Assembly: GCA_051530055.1 (NCBI GenBank)
Contig: CM121341.1
Coordinates: forward strand, 4,650,001 to 4,714,000
Source: Neoechinorhynchus agilis
Lineage: Eukaryota > Acanthocephala
Direction: 5' to 3'
DNA: 64,000 bases
Shown here: piece by piece, positions 31,612 through 44,579 of the stretch
Numbering within the stretch: position 1 is the stretch's first letter
Layout of the letters: every line of letters begins with the position of its first letter
Notes under the pieces: model-generated
The model's input: only the letters and a program-made list of their open reading frames with translations
Told to the model about the DNA's origin: nothing
Database searches by the model: none
Translations under genes and position numbers: made by a program

Positions 31612-33236
31612 ATGTATAAGAAGAGAAGACAATACGAGATCATACCAATATTAAAGATCGACCCTATAAAAGTTGCTAATAAAATCTTTTCTAATATTTC
31701 TATGATTAGCCACTTGATTGTGCATGTGATGACTGGCAGTAAAAGTTTTGCAACGAGTACAATTCGAATAAGCAATAGAAAGTTCGTGAAGGGAGTTGGA
31801 GTTGTGTTAGTGGATAATGTGGATTTTGTTGATGGTAATAGTTTCAATACTCCATCCCTTCAAGAGACTTTTATGATAGAGAGCAGACCTCCAATCAAAG
31901 CCAGATTTCAACGAAACCCGGAAAAACGAATAATACATCATTTGGTAGAGATGGATTGTTCTGTTCATGCTTTAAGACATGCATGGACAAGCTTTTTTTT
32001 GTTAAAAACATCTAAAATTTGAACGTCAACGAGAGTTGACCATGCATGTGATAATAAGACGAAGAACCAATGGAAATGATACACCAATGATAGGCATTGT
32101 TGGTCAACCTTATTCACGACTTCACCTTTTACTCGGTGATTATCAGTTTGAATCACTCAATATCCCGTTGCCTACGATGCATCACGATGAAAGTGTCGGC
32201 TTGGACGAAAACGTTTACATTGCGTCCAAAAGTCTGTACTCACCAGTTACTGAAAAGAGTCCAATGTTTGCAATTGATTTTGAAAATATTATACTTCGTG
32301 ACGGTAAAACTTATACCAGCGTCTTTCTTCGAGAGCTTTGTCTCCGGGTTTTTTTGTCGATAAAAATTCGAGTAAGACGCTGTTATGCATAAGAGCACAG
32401 TAGTATCGATCGCAGTCGTTAACGAAAATCTCGAATGCGTTTACAAACAAATAATAAATCATCCGGACGAAAATGTTCACCAATACGTTACGTTTATCAC
32501 CGGAATTACTAAAGACGACGTCGCGGAAAGTAATGTCAATCTGTCGGAGGCGAAAACCAAATTTTGTGAATGTATCCCAGATGATGGAATCCTTGTGGGT
32601 CATGCAATAGGCAACGATCTCAGAAACATTAAATTATTTCATCCGTACCTCATTGATACTTCTGCTATATTTACAAAACCAAAAAATAGACTTCAGCCCT
32701 CTTTAAAAGAACTCGTGAAGGAGTATTTGAACAGAGATATTCAACCTAAAGGCGCATTTCATTGTCCAATAGAGGATGCCCGTGCTGCGATGGAATTAGT
32801 ACAATGGAAACTTCAACAAGGAATATCAGCCGGAGATGCACGTTTACGGGGAAATTTGGAACACATTGAGTCAGACAATCGATGCGATCTCTTTAATATC
32901 TTAAAAGATCAAAACAAATGCTACGTATCCACGAACGGAATTTCTGAAAGATTTCCGGGAGTCCAGAATGTTCTCTATGATTCTGATCAATCGATCGATC
33001 AATTTAAGCCGGAATTATGCTGTCTTGAAGGGTTGGTTATTTATGAACATAGTTTAAAAGAAAAAGGAAATCGACAAGCTGAAGAAATCAACAATTACTT
33101 ATCTAAACTTTTGCCCATTGATCCAGGATTTCTTTTGATTGTAATTTTCGATTTAAACAATGCAACTGAGCAGGACGATGAATGTCACATGGTTCAGTGT
33201 TATTTCGGTATAACGGGTCCTGTGGATCAGTACTAG
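31612..33236 (+). CDS. REXO5: REXO5/NEF-sp-like DEDDh RNA exonuclease
   Basis: The frames at 31612-32022, 32036-32392 and 32385-33236 line up in order with REXO5. The N-terminal LIVHVMTGSKS matches VVVFVLQGMS. The exonuclease core is MFAIDFENI (usually DCEM), then STVVSIAVVNENL, then FITGITKDDV, then GILVGHAIGNDLRNIKLFHPYLID and FHCPIEDARAAMEL. All four acidic residues and the His of the DEDDh site are present. The family trims 3' ends of structured RNAs in the nucleus or nucleolus. The start codon follows ttttttatag directly. Introns of about 58 nt (near 31995-32060) and about 70-90 nt (near 32303-32390) are needed; exact junctions are unresolved. The C-terminal 150 residues may hold the divergent RRM part. 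Confidence 0.8.
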
Positions 33237-33534
33237 TAAATCTCGTAATTTTATGAATTTCTAAAGACTTTTTTAAAACTACGTTGCTTTCCATTTAGGA
33301 TTAAGTTCAACAGACAGAGTTATCTACTCAAAAAAATACAGATCCGCTCATATTCCCGATAGTCAGACTGCAAAAAAACACCTTTGACAACTTACACGCC
33401 GCCACTACCATAGAATCCATTAAAGTTCAATCGAATTAGCATGCCTTCAACTCGTTCATCTTTTGTTTTTTTGCAACATTTTTGTAAAGCTAAATAGGGG
33501 AATTTCTGTTAGTCGTCGAGTAAAATTATTCAAT

Positions 33535-36500
33535 CTAACAGATTTTATGGGTAATTTTTTGAATTTCGGAACGACTTTCAAGAACTAAACAACATCTCAT
33601 GCACTAAAACGCATTTGGCTTACGGTTCTTTTAGTTTCATCTGCTTTTTTGGAATTTCCTGTAATTCTCGCGTTTAAATCAAAACTCACCCAAAACGAAT
33701 GTCTTGATCATTTCAAGGAACTTTGAATAAGCGTCCCGGTTGCCGTTCGAAAAAGCAATAACCAGATCACATAGCTTTAGAATCACTCGGGTGAAGTTTG
33801 TTTCCTGAATAGAAGTTCCATCAAACTTTATCCAACTAAACAGAGCGTAAACATCAGAGACGGAGAGTATGCTATGGAAAGTAACCAAAAGTCATCGTTT
33901 CTTGAGCAATGCCGGCTGCGAAAGCTTTTAGAAACCTTAAACATTAGTAGAAAAAAGAAGTGGCGATGGTATAAGCTATCAATGATGATATTCAGAATCA
34001 GCGGGGACCGGTGTACTCCCGTGACCAATGCAACCCTTCAATTGCTCACCACCGTCTCAACTTTTAGTTTTGCAATGTGGACCGTGTGGATTCGCGGCCA
34101 AGATCTGGGCCTTGCAAATGAATCCCCGCTCAAAATCACACAAATGAAGACCCTAGCGAATCCGTGGCATCCAACGTCTTCTAATCCTCTTCGACAAAAA
34201 CAGAAACTAAGCATTTAAAACCTTTTTGAAAGCGATGAGATATACTCGTAATGAATATTTGTTATTCAAACGACCAATCTCCGGACGAGACCCTAATGAG
34301 AGAGAGTTGCCGTCGACTAAAAATTCGCAGCTTAAATTATTCTTCGATCCATCGATTCGATTCATCATTGAAGACCAAGATTCGTCAACTAGAGTTCGAA
34401 TAAACGATCTGATTGTCCTTACAAACATCATCATTTCGTAACACCAAAGACGAGACTTGTGATACTTGGCCAATCGTAAACCTAAACGAGCAAAATGGTA
34501 AATCATATTGTTGAGAAATAAAAAAAACACGAACCTTTCAATTTTTCCAATAAACTTTTGACTCTTAGTTCTGTGAAGAGAATACAAAGAAGAAATCTGA
34601 ACATAAAGTCGTAGATTGCTTGTACTTGGCCCGTCAAATATGATGCACCGTCGCATTCCAGTTTAGTCTAAACGGATTTTATAAGACAAAAATGAAACCA
34701 ACAATGGCAAGAAGGTATTTTTTAACATTCGGATTTTAGCTGCAACATAGCCTAAAACGTTTAAAATTGGAGGATTTGAATTCATGTTTAATTACATATA
34801 AAATAGCACGATTGATGCACATGGAATGAATTAGACTTTTTCTTTTAAAAATTATTCGGTCTATAAAATACGAGAAAGCGGTAACCCATCGTGTGTGTTT
34901 TTTTCGTTCCTTTCCACATAGAATAAAAAACTGTTTAAAAAAACATGGGAAAAAACCAACCTCGTTGAGTGCAATTGAAATTTTGCTCAGAATTATCAGA
35001 TGTGGATTTCGGATCGCCGAGGACAGCAATGCAGTTGACTTTTTTATTCGAAACATGGTTGGATCAAGAGAAGATTGGATAACGGCTACGATTTTGTTGG
35101 CGTCATAAACCGAATTTACTGCAAACTCGGCTCCTCCAAACGATTTCTCGAGTCCGTCTAGCAAGTTTTGGCAGCTAAAAAAGCAGATTTTTCTAAGGGA
35201 AATCCATCGATTCATAAGAATGCCTCTAAGGAGTGTGTGAGCATAAGTATTTGTCCGTACATTGAAAACATTTTCGGCATGTTTTTCGATACGATGGACT
35301 AATTGAGACAATTCACCCTGCCGAATTTGTAGCTTGTCCTTTCGAGGTATCATTTTAAACGGAGAAGTATACTTAAGAGCATAAAGATAAGTGTAACAGA
35401 GCGTCGTCTTCCATTCTTCGATTTCTTCTCCATACAGTTCTGCAACAGTATTGTCAAAATAGAGAGAATCTAATTCCGCAATCGAGTAGGAATTAAGTAT
35501 TTCCAATAGATCATGTTGGTCCATTAATTGAAGGCGCATCTTATCAATTATGCTAGAAGGCTCGATTTTATCAATGAGAAATCGATCAAAATCACTCATG
35601 TCAAACCAACATTCCGTTGGATTTGGTAGTGGAGGACACTGACCTGCCTTCGCTACTGCACTTAAAAGGCGACCTTCTACAATTTCTTCAATTTTCATTG
35701 GACATCGAAGAAGTCTATCAAATCGCCTACATCATTACGGATTAATGTTGCAGTTTAGGGGATAAAATTTACGAACCTAATAAATGGTCCGATCGAATCA
35801 ACAAAGAATTGAGCAACGATTGATTCTTCGTGGTTTCCAATCATACAATTTCTGTTTTCATGAACACATAGGCGATCTATAACGCGGGCTCCTGTTGTAA
35901 TCAAAGACAACGGATTTCCTTTTGTTGTCGAATAATCAAGAACGTCAATTAGTTGTTCAATTACGATTTTTATAGAATAAATTGCATGCCGAATTTCAAT
36001 CAGAGACATGTTCAGTTGATCCAACAGCCAACGGTGAAATCTATTGTTATGAAAACGGAGATTGTTAGTCGAAATGTGGTCGCAGAGAAATTGGAGAACA
36101 ATAAAATCAATCTTGAAATGATAGTGGATCCATTACAAACTCAACACAATTTGAAAGATTCAGTAATTCAAAAAAGAAGAAATGAACAACCTCCGTTAGT
36201 ACAAGATGTCAAAAACCGTTTCGTTCGAGAATTATTGAAGTAATTCGTCATCAAAGTCGCATAAAGTTTCCTTACTTCCATAAAAGGTTCAATAAAAACG
36301 CCAAAAGTATTCGGACAAACACTTCTACTAAGAAAGTAGTTTTCATTTATAGATTGGTTTGTTTCGTCGACAAGAATATTTGGTATGTTTAGGACAAGAT
36401 AGGTGAGGTTTCTAGAAAGATCCGATTCTTGTAATGCGAAAGGCCGTCGAAATTCTCCACTAGGATTTTCTAGAGCTTTACGTGCGTAGTCCAAACGTAC

Positions 36501-36951
36501 GAGAACATTGAACCAATCGCCGGTATTGTGAACAGGGATCTCAGATTCACTTGTAGAGTCTTTTAGTTGATCGTTCGCTGATTTATCGCCACGATAAACA
36601 TCGACGTCGTGGTAGTTTACCAGTAGTGATTCTGGATCAGTGTAGATTTGGGTACTTGTGAGCGGCAGCACAGCGTTAGTGCTCAGTATGGATTCCAAAG
36701 GAACAGTGTAAATCGAGTTTTCTTTGATTGGTAAAATCAAAGATGGATCTTTTGGTGGTGTAGCAGTTGCAAATTCGCTTAGAAAAGCAATTAGACAATC
36801 GGCATCTTCCCATTGATCATAGATCTGATCGATCAAATCAATAATTCTTCTTAGATAGTGGTCATGTTTGGGATCGCTGTATTTGTGAACAGCAATCCGA
36901 ACCAGCTTTTCGTACGATGCAATTGGTCGATTTTCGAGCTCATCAAAGCGC
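33535..36951 (-). CDS. Gamma-tubulin complex component (GCP family)
   Basis: This is a multi-exon minus-strand gene. Exons are about 36276-36951, 35777-36040 and 34961-35726, then two within 34200-34670, one near 33690-33848 and a last one ending at 33535. Introns include 50 nt at 35727-35776. The grip-domain signature is best near the C-terminus. YLTGQVQAIYDFMFRFLLCI is followed, after a spliced junction, by GLRLAKYHKSRLWCYEMMMF and FVRTIRSFIRTLVDESW. This is the GCP pattern (FRFLL..kR..., then W..R..M.FfV..L..Y...E). Upstream VAQFFVDSIGPFIRF resembles the GCP PYL.wL segment. The protein nucleates microtubules in the gamma-tubulin ring complex. The subtype (GCP4, 5 or 6) is not resolved. One junction (36276 to 36040) is out of phase by one base, and the 5' end may extend past 36951. 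Confidence 0.65.
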
Positions 36952-37261
36952 CTATAAGTTTAACGGTGAGAATCAATATCAGCGCCGACTAGAAAACGCG
37001 ATGATCTAAATTCATGGATAAAACAATATTTGTGTAGTGGGCTAACTATTTTCTATAAATTTTCGCGAGGTTTCCACGCAAAATATCTCAATTTAAGTGT
37101 TTTATCCTTAGCAGTTTTTTTTAATGTTTAACGATTGAACTATTCATGTTTGTTTAAGGCGTAAAAAGACTTTATCAGATTCGATATTTTGGAAGCATAA
37201 TCTTATACGCGTTTATCAAGGTCTCTTGTAACGTCTTGGATTATTATCTCCGACGTTAGGG

Positions 37262-38330
37262 AAAAGATACTTTCTTTTTTCTTAGTTTTTCGACGATTCC
37301 GCCGGATTTAAATCTCTACTAATCTAAATTTCTCCGATAATTCACCTATCGGAAAATAAATCCGACATTTTCTCAAGGTTTTTCATTGTTTGGAAGAAAA
37401 TGAAAAGGAGTTTAAGGGAGCTTCTCCATAATTTAGTTTCTAAATCCTTTTAAATAAAACTTCTAAAGGATACTTTTCTCAAATTGGTCAATAATCGTGA
37501 ATTTAATTTCTTTTTTCTTAGTTTTTCGACGATTCCGCCGGATTTCAATCTTTACTAATCTAAATTTCCCCGATAATTCACCTATCGGAAAATAATTCCG
37601 ACATTTTCTCAAGGTTTTTCATTGTTTGGAAGAAAATGAAAGGGAGTTTAAGGGAGCTTCTCCATAATTTAGTTTCTAAATCCTTTTTGATAACATTTAT
37701 AAAGGATACTTTTCTCAAATTGGTCAATAATCGTGAATTTAATTTCTTTTTTCTTAGTTTTTCGACGATTCCGCCGGATTTCAATCTTTACTAATCTAAA
37801 TTTCTCCGATAATTAACCTATCGGAAAATAATTGCGACATTTTCTCAAGGTTTTTCATTGTTTGGAAGAAAATGAAAGGGAGTTTAAGGGAGCTTCGCCA
37901 TAATTTAGTTTCTAAATCCTTTTAAATAACATTTCTGAAGGATACTTTTCTCAAATTGGTCAATAATCGTGAATTTAATTTCTTTTTTCTTAGTTTTTCG
38001 ACGATTCCGCCGGATTTCAATCTTTACTAATCTAAATTTCTCCGATAATTAACCTATCGGAAAATAATTGCGACATTTTCTCAAGGTTTTTCATTGTTTG
38101 GAAGAAAATGAAAGGGAGTTTAAGGGAGCTTCGCCATAATTTAGTTTCTAAATCCTTTTAAATAACATTTCTGAAGGATACTTTTCTCAAATTGGTCAAT
38201 AATCGTGAATTAAATTCCTTTCTCTTAGTTTTTCGACGATTCCGCCGGATTTCAATCTTCACTAATCTAAATTTCCCCGATAATTCACCTATCGGAAAAT
38301 AATTCGGACATTTTCTCACGTCACATCTAC
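37262..38330. repeat. Five-copy ~236-bp tandem array
   Basis: The marker ttagtttttcgacgattccg occurs at about 37281, 37519, 37753, 37990 and 38225, a period of 234 to 238 bases. Units also share ggaaaataattccgacattt and gaaagggagtttaagggagc. Copies 3 and 4 are almost identical to each other, which implies recent unequal exchange. It fills the gap between the gamma-tubulin complex gene and CFDP1. Confidence 0.92.
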
Positions 38331-38491
38331 GGAAGAATCCATACCTTCGTTTATTGAATTCTTTCGTATCACAGGAGCCCATTATTGAATCACAAAGTTT
38401 TGGCCGATGGCACCGTTTTCGTTTGACGTCATGTTCAAAATGGTCGAATAGTTTCGCGAACAATTGATAGAGCGATGTCATTAATCTTTAG

Positions 38492-39135
38492 ATGAGCGAT
38501 GAAGAAGAAGCGAAAGGTGGTGAAAAGGACGATTGGATTGATAGAAGTGACAGTGATGAGTCATTTCCGGACGTTAAAGTCCCGGACGAATCCGGTTTGT
38601 CAAAATAAAAGACACGCACACACACATTTTTGTTGTTCATTTAGACGATGACGACGGAAGTGGTAGTAGCAGTGACGGCGACGTTGTTGTAGACTACGAC
38701 CGGTCCAGTGAATTATGGACGGATTTTGTGAAAGCCTTTACTACGAATCCTTCTAAGCGAACGGATGAGTGTCAGGCCAAGAAGCGTCGAATTGAGTCTT
38801 TCTACGACACGGAAAGTGCAGTGAAAAAGTGGAGAGCGGTCAAGAAGTCATTAAAGATTGAGAGGGCACTCAGTGACCCCGGTGACCATGAGCCATCCAA
38901 TGCTCAAAAGAACTCGACTCTTGAAAAGGCTCGAGAAGAGTGGAATCAGTTTAAACGTCAGAACGAAATTGAGGCCGATGAAATGGTCGAACACAACAAA
39001 AGCAAAAAAGGATATTTGGAAAGAATGGAGTTTCTCAGTAGAGTGGACGCAAAAAAAGATGAAATTGAACGTGAAAAAAGAGCCGAAGCTGCGAGGAAGA
39101 GAATGGCACAACAAGATAAGAAAATGGGTGGTTAG
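38492..39135 (+). CDS. CFDP1: CFDP1/BCNT (Swc5 family), SRCAP/SWR1 complex subunit
   Basis: Two exons, 38492-38594 and 38645-39135, are joined by a 50-nt intron (gtttgt...catttag) and give 197 residues. The N-terminal third is acidic (MSDEEEAKGGEKDDW and GSGSSSDGD). The C-terminal ~75 residues are the BCNT-C domain: STLEKAREEWNQFKRQNEIE, then KSKKGYLERMEFLSRVD. The metazoan consensus is STLEKSKLDWxxFK...HNRGKEGYIERKAFLxRVD. The family helps deposit H2A.Z through the SRCAP/SWR1 remodeller. The start is fixed by the acceptor-like atcttt​ag immediately before ATG. Confidence in the family is high. Confidence 0.9.
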
Positions 39136-39199
39136 ATGTTGACGTTGTGTTTAATCAACAACAACAAACTTTGTGTCTTCTGTAGAGGTGGCGTTTTCG

Positions 39200-39888
39200 G
39201 ACCTAGGACTTTCGAATTTGTAGAATTCAGCTATTACAAAGTATTTTCTATCATTTCTTTGAGAAAAATTTAATGAACTGAAATTGTTCCACGAGTCTCA
39301 TCGTCTTTTTTTAATGATTTAAGGACGGTTCTTCAAATTTGTAGAATTCGGCATGCAATATCTTAAGGTCTCTTACAAAAGTATTTTCTATCATTTCTTT
39401 GAGAAAAATTTAATAAACTAAAATCATTTTGCGAGTCTCATCGTCTTTTTTTAATGATTTTGGGACGGTCCTTCGAATTTGTAGAATTCGGCATGCAATA
39501 TTTTAAGGTCTCGTACAAAAGTATTTTGAATCCATTTCTTTGAGGAAAATTTAATAAACTAAAATCATTTTGCGAGTCTCATCGTCTTTTTTTTAATGAT
39601 TTTGGGACGGTCCTTCGAATTTGTAGAATTCGGCATGCAATATTTTAAGGTCTCGTACAAAAGTATTTTGAATCCATTTCTTTGAGAAAAATTTAATAAA
39701 CTAAAATCATTTTGCGAGTCTCATCGTCTTTTTTTTAATGATTTTGGGACGGTCCTTTAGACTTGGAATGAAAATGTCGTCAATATTTAAAGGTCTCTTA
39801 CAAAAGTGTTTTGAATCCATTTTTTGAGAAAAATTTAATAAATTACAATTATTCCACGAGTCTCATCGTCTTTTTTTAATGATTTAAC
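39200..39888. repeat. ~146-bp satellite, left part
   Basis: About five units each contain ggacggtccttcgaatttgt, then ggcatgcaatattttaaggt, then acgagtctcatcgtcttttt or gcgagtctcatcg. The array is interrupted by an LTR element at 39889 and resumes at 43749. Confidence 0.92.
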
Positions 39889-40011
39889 TGACATAATAAT
39901 TATACGCGACTAATTCTTCGTCGCCATAATTCAGCCGCTTACTAATCCGCTCTACGCATTCACGCATACCGTTATTTTTCAAGTCGAATAAAACTGTTTG
40001 TGTCCACCACA
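39889..40011 (+). repeat. 5' LTR (~123 bp)
   Basis: This begins tgacataataattatacgcg and contains attcagccgcttactaatcc. It matches 43622-43743 apart from a few substitutions and two small length differences. It is preceded by the ttaac target duplication at 39884-39888. Confidence 0.9.
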
Positions 40012-43000
40012 ATTTACTCAACTTGAAAAAACCCCGTCTCATGGAAAAAGTTCTTTGTCCGGAAAAACTAACGATCGAACCGACTGCTCCTTCGTCTGAA
40101 CGTGAATACAAATATTGGAAGAAAACGTTTGACAACTTCGTAGCTGCATGTGGAAATCAATGTACGGACAAACCTCAATGTTTGATACGTTTCGTCAGTC
40201 TAAACATATATGAAATGATAGTGGACCAACCCGGTTTTGATAAGGCGATTGCGATCTTGGACAAAGCATACATTAAGGAGGCGAATTCAATTTTTTCCAG
40301 ACATGTGTTGGCTACGTACCAGCAGCAACTATCTCAGTCAATCGACGAGTTCGTCCGAGAACTAAACTGCATAAGCCGAAACTGTCAGTTAACGGATGTG
40401 ACCGCTGAGCAATACCGACTAGAACTCATTCGCGATGCTTTTGTTAGTGGGATTTCATCGCCCATAATTCGTCAACGCCTTCTGGAACATCATGCTCTAA
40501 GTTTGACCCAGACGATCGACATAGCGAAGTATCTAGATACAGCTCAGCGAAACGCTGAAATTTATAACCATCAAGCGCCGCCTATTGCAGCTTATGTCGA
40601 AGCTCCTCCATCCACTTCGCACCAGAAGCCTGAAACGGAGGATGTGGAAATAGCTGCCGCCATAAAGTCAAAAAAGTGCTGGTTTTGCGGTTTTGATTTG
40701 CATCCATGATCTCGTTGTCCTGCCAGAAAGTCTAAGTGTTCGAAATGCGGAAAAATAGGCCATTGGGGTAAAGTATGTCGATCCAAGCCATTAGAAAAGC
40801 AGCCGGAGGACACCTCCGCTACTATGTTTCTATGTGCCACGACGAGCTTGCAGATCCAAACAATCGAATGTTCCTTATCGACGTGGTCATTGAGGGACTA
40901 CCGTTATCTGCTATGATCGATACAGGTAGTTCGAGCAACTTTATTAGCGATAAGGTTGCCATGAATCTGGGACTAAAAACGATTGCATCGGAAGGTATAG
41001 TCAAGCTGGCTGCAACAAATCAACAGATTCGAATCAAAGGCAAATGTCTCGTCGACATTCTTGTGGAAAATCGAACTTATCATGCTGTCAAATTCAGTGT
41101 GTTGGAGGACCTTTGTACGGACGTCATACTCGGTCTAGAATTTCAAAAACTCCACAGAAGCATTCGTTTTGTCTATAATGGTTCCAAAGATGAATTGACA
41201 ATCAAGCCCCAATCAGACTGTTGCAACTTGATCAAAGCTGATATGTTGGAAACCCCATTGTTTGACTCGATCCCTTTGAATATTGAGCCTGTTGTGACCA
41301 AATCGCGAATGTTTAGCGTTGAAGACCGTTCGTTTATCGATGGTAAAGTAAAAGGGTTACTTTATGTAGGCGTGATAGAACCTAGTCGATCTCCGTGGAG
41401 ATACCAGATTGTAGTCGTCAAAATCGACTCGAATTCAGGCAAGAAGCGACTAATTATTGATTATTCGCAGACTATCAATAGATTTACTTCGTTAGACGCT
41501 TACCCATTGCCTAACCTTCACCAGCTTATTAATACCATCGCTCAATATCTCGTATTTTCGAACTTCGACTTAAAAAGTGCGTATCATAAAATCGGCATAC
41601 CTGCTTCCGAAAGACGGTACACCGCTTTCGAAGCGAATGGTAATCATTGCCAATTTACGCGTATACCTTTTGGCGTTACAAACTGTGTCGCCGCATTTAA
41701 AAGGGCGATGGATAATATGATTAAGGAAGAGAATTTGGAGTGTACGATTTCATATCTAGATAATGTTACTGTAGCAGGTAAATCGCAGGAGGAACACGAC
41801 TCGAATGTAAAGCTCTTTATGGAAGCTGCCGAGAAACGGAAGTTGACTTTGAATCATTCCAAAACTATATCGTCGGTCCGATCTATCAATCTAATGGGTT
41901 ACAACATCTGCAATAGAAAGATTCGGCCAGATCCGGAAAGACTGCGTTCCTTATTTGAAATGCCTATTCCTTCTGATTCAAAAAGTCTAGCTCGAATGCT
42001 CGGAATGTTGGCCTATTACTCAAAGTGCATCCAGGACTTTTCGTCGAAAGCTCAAATACTGTATAAATTTCCGATGGAAACAGATGAGATCAGAGTTCTC
42101 AAAGAATTGAAGGAAGAGTTGGGAAACGCGTCCTTGGGTGCTATCGACGCGGGTAGCCCATTCACCGTCGAATGCGACGCGTCTGATGTTGCCGTTTCGG
42201 CCACACTGAACCAAAACGGAAGACCTGTGGCCTTCATGTCCAGGACGCTCAACAAGTGCGAGATGCGATATCCTGCCGTCGAAAAGGGGGTGATGGCAAT
42301 CGTCGAAGCTGTCAGAAAGTGGAGACCTCTACTGAATGGGAGACGTTTTCAGCTTATTACGGACCAACGATCGGTAGCTTTTATGATGGACGGTCGCTGA
42401 CGAACCAAAATTATGAACGACAAGATTCTAGGCTGGAGGATTGAGCTCTCTGCTATGAAATTCGTTATCGCCCTGGCAAAGATAATATCGCTGCGGATGC
42501 GTTATCGAGGGCCAATGCAATCGACCTTACTGACTTAGAAGAGATTCACAAGCAGCTCTGCCACCCTGGAGTCAGTAGGTTACTTCATTTTGTCAGATCG
42601 AAGAACTTACCATTCTCTAAATCCGAGGTCAGGTCGATATGCTCGAAATGCAGAACGTGCGCTTTTGTCAAACCGCAGTTTTACAGACCCTCCGTGGACT
42701 CCCAACTGATACAGGCATTAAAGCCGATGGATAGGGTATCGATTGACTTTAAAGGCCCACTTCCGTCCCGTTCTTCTAACAAGCACCTATTTACGGCAAT
42801 CGGTGAATATTCTAGATTCCCGTTTGCCATTCCCTGCGAAAGTATCAATCGTCAGACGGTAATTCGATGCCTTACTTCAATCTTTTCATTGTGTGGTACT
42901 CCTGGATATGTCCATAGCGATCGAGGAGCGACTTTCCTGAGCAGCGATGTAAGTCAGTTCTTGAGGGCGAACGGAATAGCCAGCAGCCGCACTACTCCGT

Positions 43001-43621
43001 ATCATCCTACGGGCAACGCTCAGGTAGAGCGATTCAATGGCACGATTTGGAGATCCGTGAGCTTAACTATCCATTCACGCGGTTTGCGCATATCGGATTT
43101 ACCTCAAGCCTTGCACGCCGCTCGGTCTCTAATCGTACGAACAACCAACTCTACTCCTCACGACCGATTTTTCAGCTTTGCGAGGCGATCGTCTTATGGC
43201 TCGTCACTTCTGTCCTGGTTATTGTCTCCAGGTCGAGCATTATTACGCAATTTCGTGCGAAATAAAACAGAACCGCTAGTGCGAGAAGTTGAATTGATAG
43301 AAGCGAATTCAACACATGCAAGAATACGATATGAAGATGGTACGGAAAGTTCAGTTTCGACCAAGGACCTTGCCAAACTTCCAGCACCCGATAGCACTAA
43401 CGATAATCTCATCGAGTGCCCACACGAAGACAGTCGAAGACCGGGTTCCGATGATCCAAACGATTGCGAAACGAAGGTCCCACTAGAAAAAACTGTACCA
43501 CTGATTGCCGTACTGAGATATTCCCGAGTCAACCCTCTACGAGTGCCCGGGAACTCCGCAGATCTACACGAATACGACGAAGACCAGAACGATATCGGTG
43601 AAAACTCTAAGAGGGCGAGAA

Positions 43622-43743
43622 TGACGTAATAATTATACGCGACTAATTCTTCGTCGCCATAATTCAGCCGCTTACTAATCCGCTCGCACGTACGCATTCA
43701 CGCATACCGTTATTTTTCAAGTTGAATAAAACTGTCCACCGCA
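43622..43743 (+). repeat. 3' LTR (~122 bp)
   Basis: This is the partner of the 5' LTR. It begins tgacgtaataattatacg and ends with gtccaccgca. It is followed by ttaac at 43744-43748, the second half of the target-site duplication. Confidence 0.9.
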
Positions 43744-43748
43744 TTAAC

Positions 43749-44035
43749 GACGGTCCTTTAGACTTGGAATGAAAATGTCGTCAATATTTTAAGGTCTCGT
43801 ACAAAAGTATTTTAAATCCATTACTTTGAGAAACATTAATAAATTAAAATTATTTTGCGAGTCTCATCGTCTTTTTTTAATGATTTAAAGACGGTCCTTC
43901 GAATTTGTAGAATTCGGCACGCAATATTTTAAGGTCTCGTACAAAAGTATTTTGAATCCATTTCTTTGAGAAAAATTTAATATACTGAAATTATTCCACG
44001 AGTCTCATCGTCTTTTTTTAATCATTTAAAGACGT
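43749..44035. repeat. ~146-bp satellite, right part
   Basis: Two more units of the array at 39.2 kb. The unit broken by the LTR element resumes here with gacggtcctttagacttgga. Confidence 0.9.
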
Positions 44036-44067
44036 TCCTACGATTTTTTATATTGTCCGTGATTTTT

Positions 44068-44215
44068 ATCGCCGATCTTCTTATAGAAATGAAGACGATG
44101 ACCGTCGTGATCGCCGTCAGTATCGACGCCGTTCATATCGAGTAGTGGTGATAGAATCACTCATAGAAGGGAGCAAAGCATTCAATCGTATGAAGGGACG
44201 AGCGGAGGTTTTTTA
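44068..44215 (+). CDS. Arginine-rich coding fragment
   Basis: The frame reads RDFYRRSSYRNEDDDRRDRR, then QYRRRSYRVVVIE, and ends MKGRAEVF before a stop. Mixed R/D/Y/S composition of this type is typical of RNA-binding or splicing-factor tails. There is no start codon, so it is either the last exon of a gene whose other exons I cannot place or a relic next to the satellite. The sequence from here to about 44450 has no other feature. Confidence 0.3.
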
Positions 44216-44579
44216 GTGAATGCGGTCATGGAATTAGAGGAAAAACGGCGAGGCGAGCATCACTTTAAACATTTGAATCCTTTTTCTAAAATTCAAAATC
44301 GATTCAATCGTTCGGTTTATATGAAATTATTTGTGTCTTTGACGAAATAAATTCGACAGCGCCGTTTCGAAAAACAAAAATGAGAAAATCATTCACTCTA
44401 CTTAATACGCGACCGCTTCTACATTTTAATTTGTTTAAATAATTTGACTACCTAAAGAAACCGCGTTCGATCCAAAAGATTGAAATTGTGATAAGCGTAC
44501 CGCCATATTTACGAAATCGCTTGATAATAGAAGCCATTGAAATAAGTTGCTCAGTCCAATTGATGGAAGGTAATAAAGT

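Larger units (their letters stand above)
39889..43743 (+). mobile_element. Ty3/gypsy-type LTR retrotransposon (CsRn1-like), broken
   Basis: The element spans 3855 bases with short terminal repeats of about 122 bases at each end and a 5-bp ttaac target duplication on both sides. Parts in order are Gag with a CCHC zinc knuckle (about 40023-40775), aspartic protease (AMIDTGSSSNFIS), reverse transcriptase (YLDN box in SYLDNVTVAGKSQEEHD) and RNase H. The integrase core with HSDRGATF follows, at 42694-43629. The RT resembles the CsRn1 clade of Ty3/gypsy elements. It looks broken, with roughly two or three breaks. The two LTRs remain very similar, so the insertion is fairly young. It lies inside a satellite array. 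Confidence 0.92.

Noticed and set aside
33874-34218. 114-codon plus-strand ORF
   Set aside because: It overlaps exons and introns of the minus-strand gamma-tubulin complex gene and has no family features.
33535-36951. Inositol-trisphosphate-receptor-like RIH domain for the multi-exon minus gene
   Set aside because: The C-terminal exons fit the gamma-tubulin complex pattern much better, and no channel segment is present.
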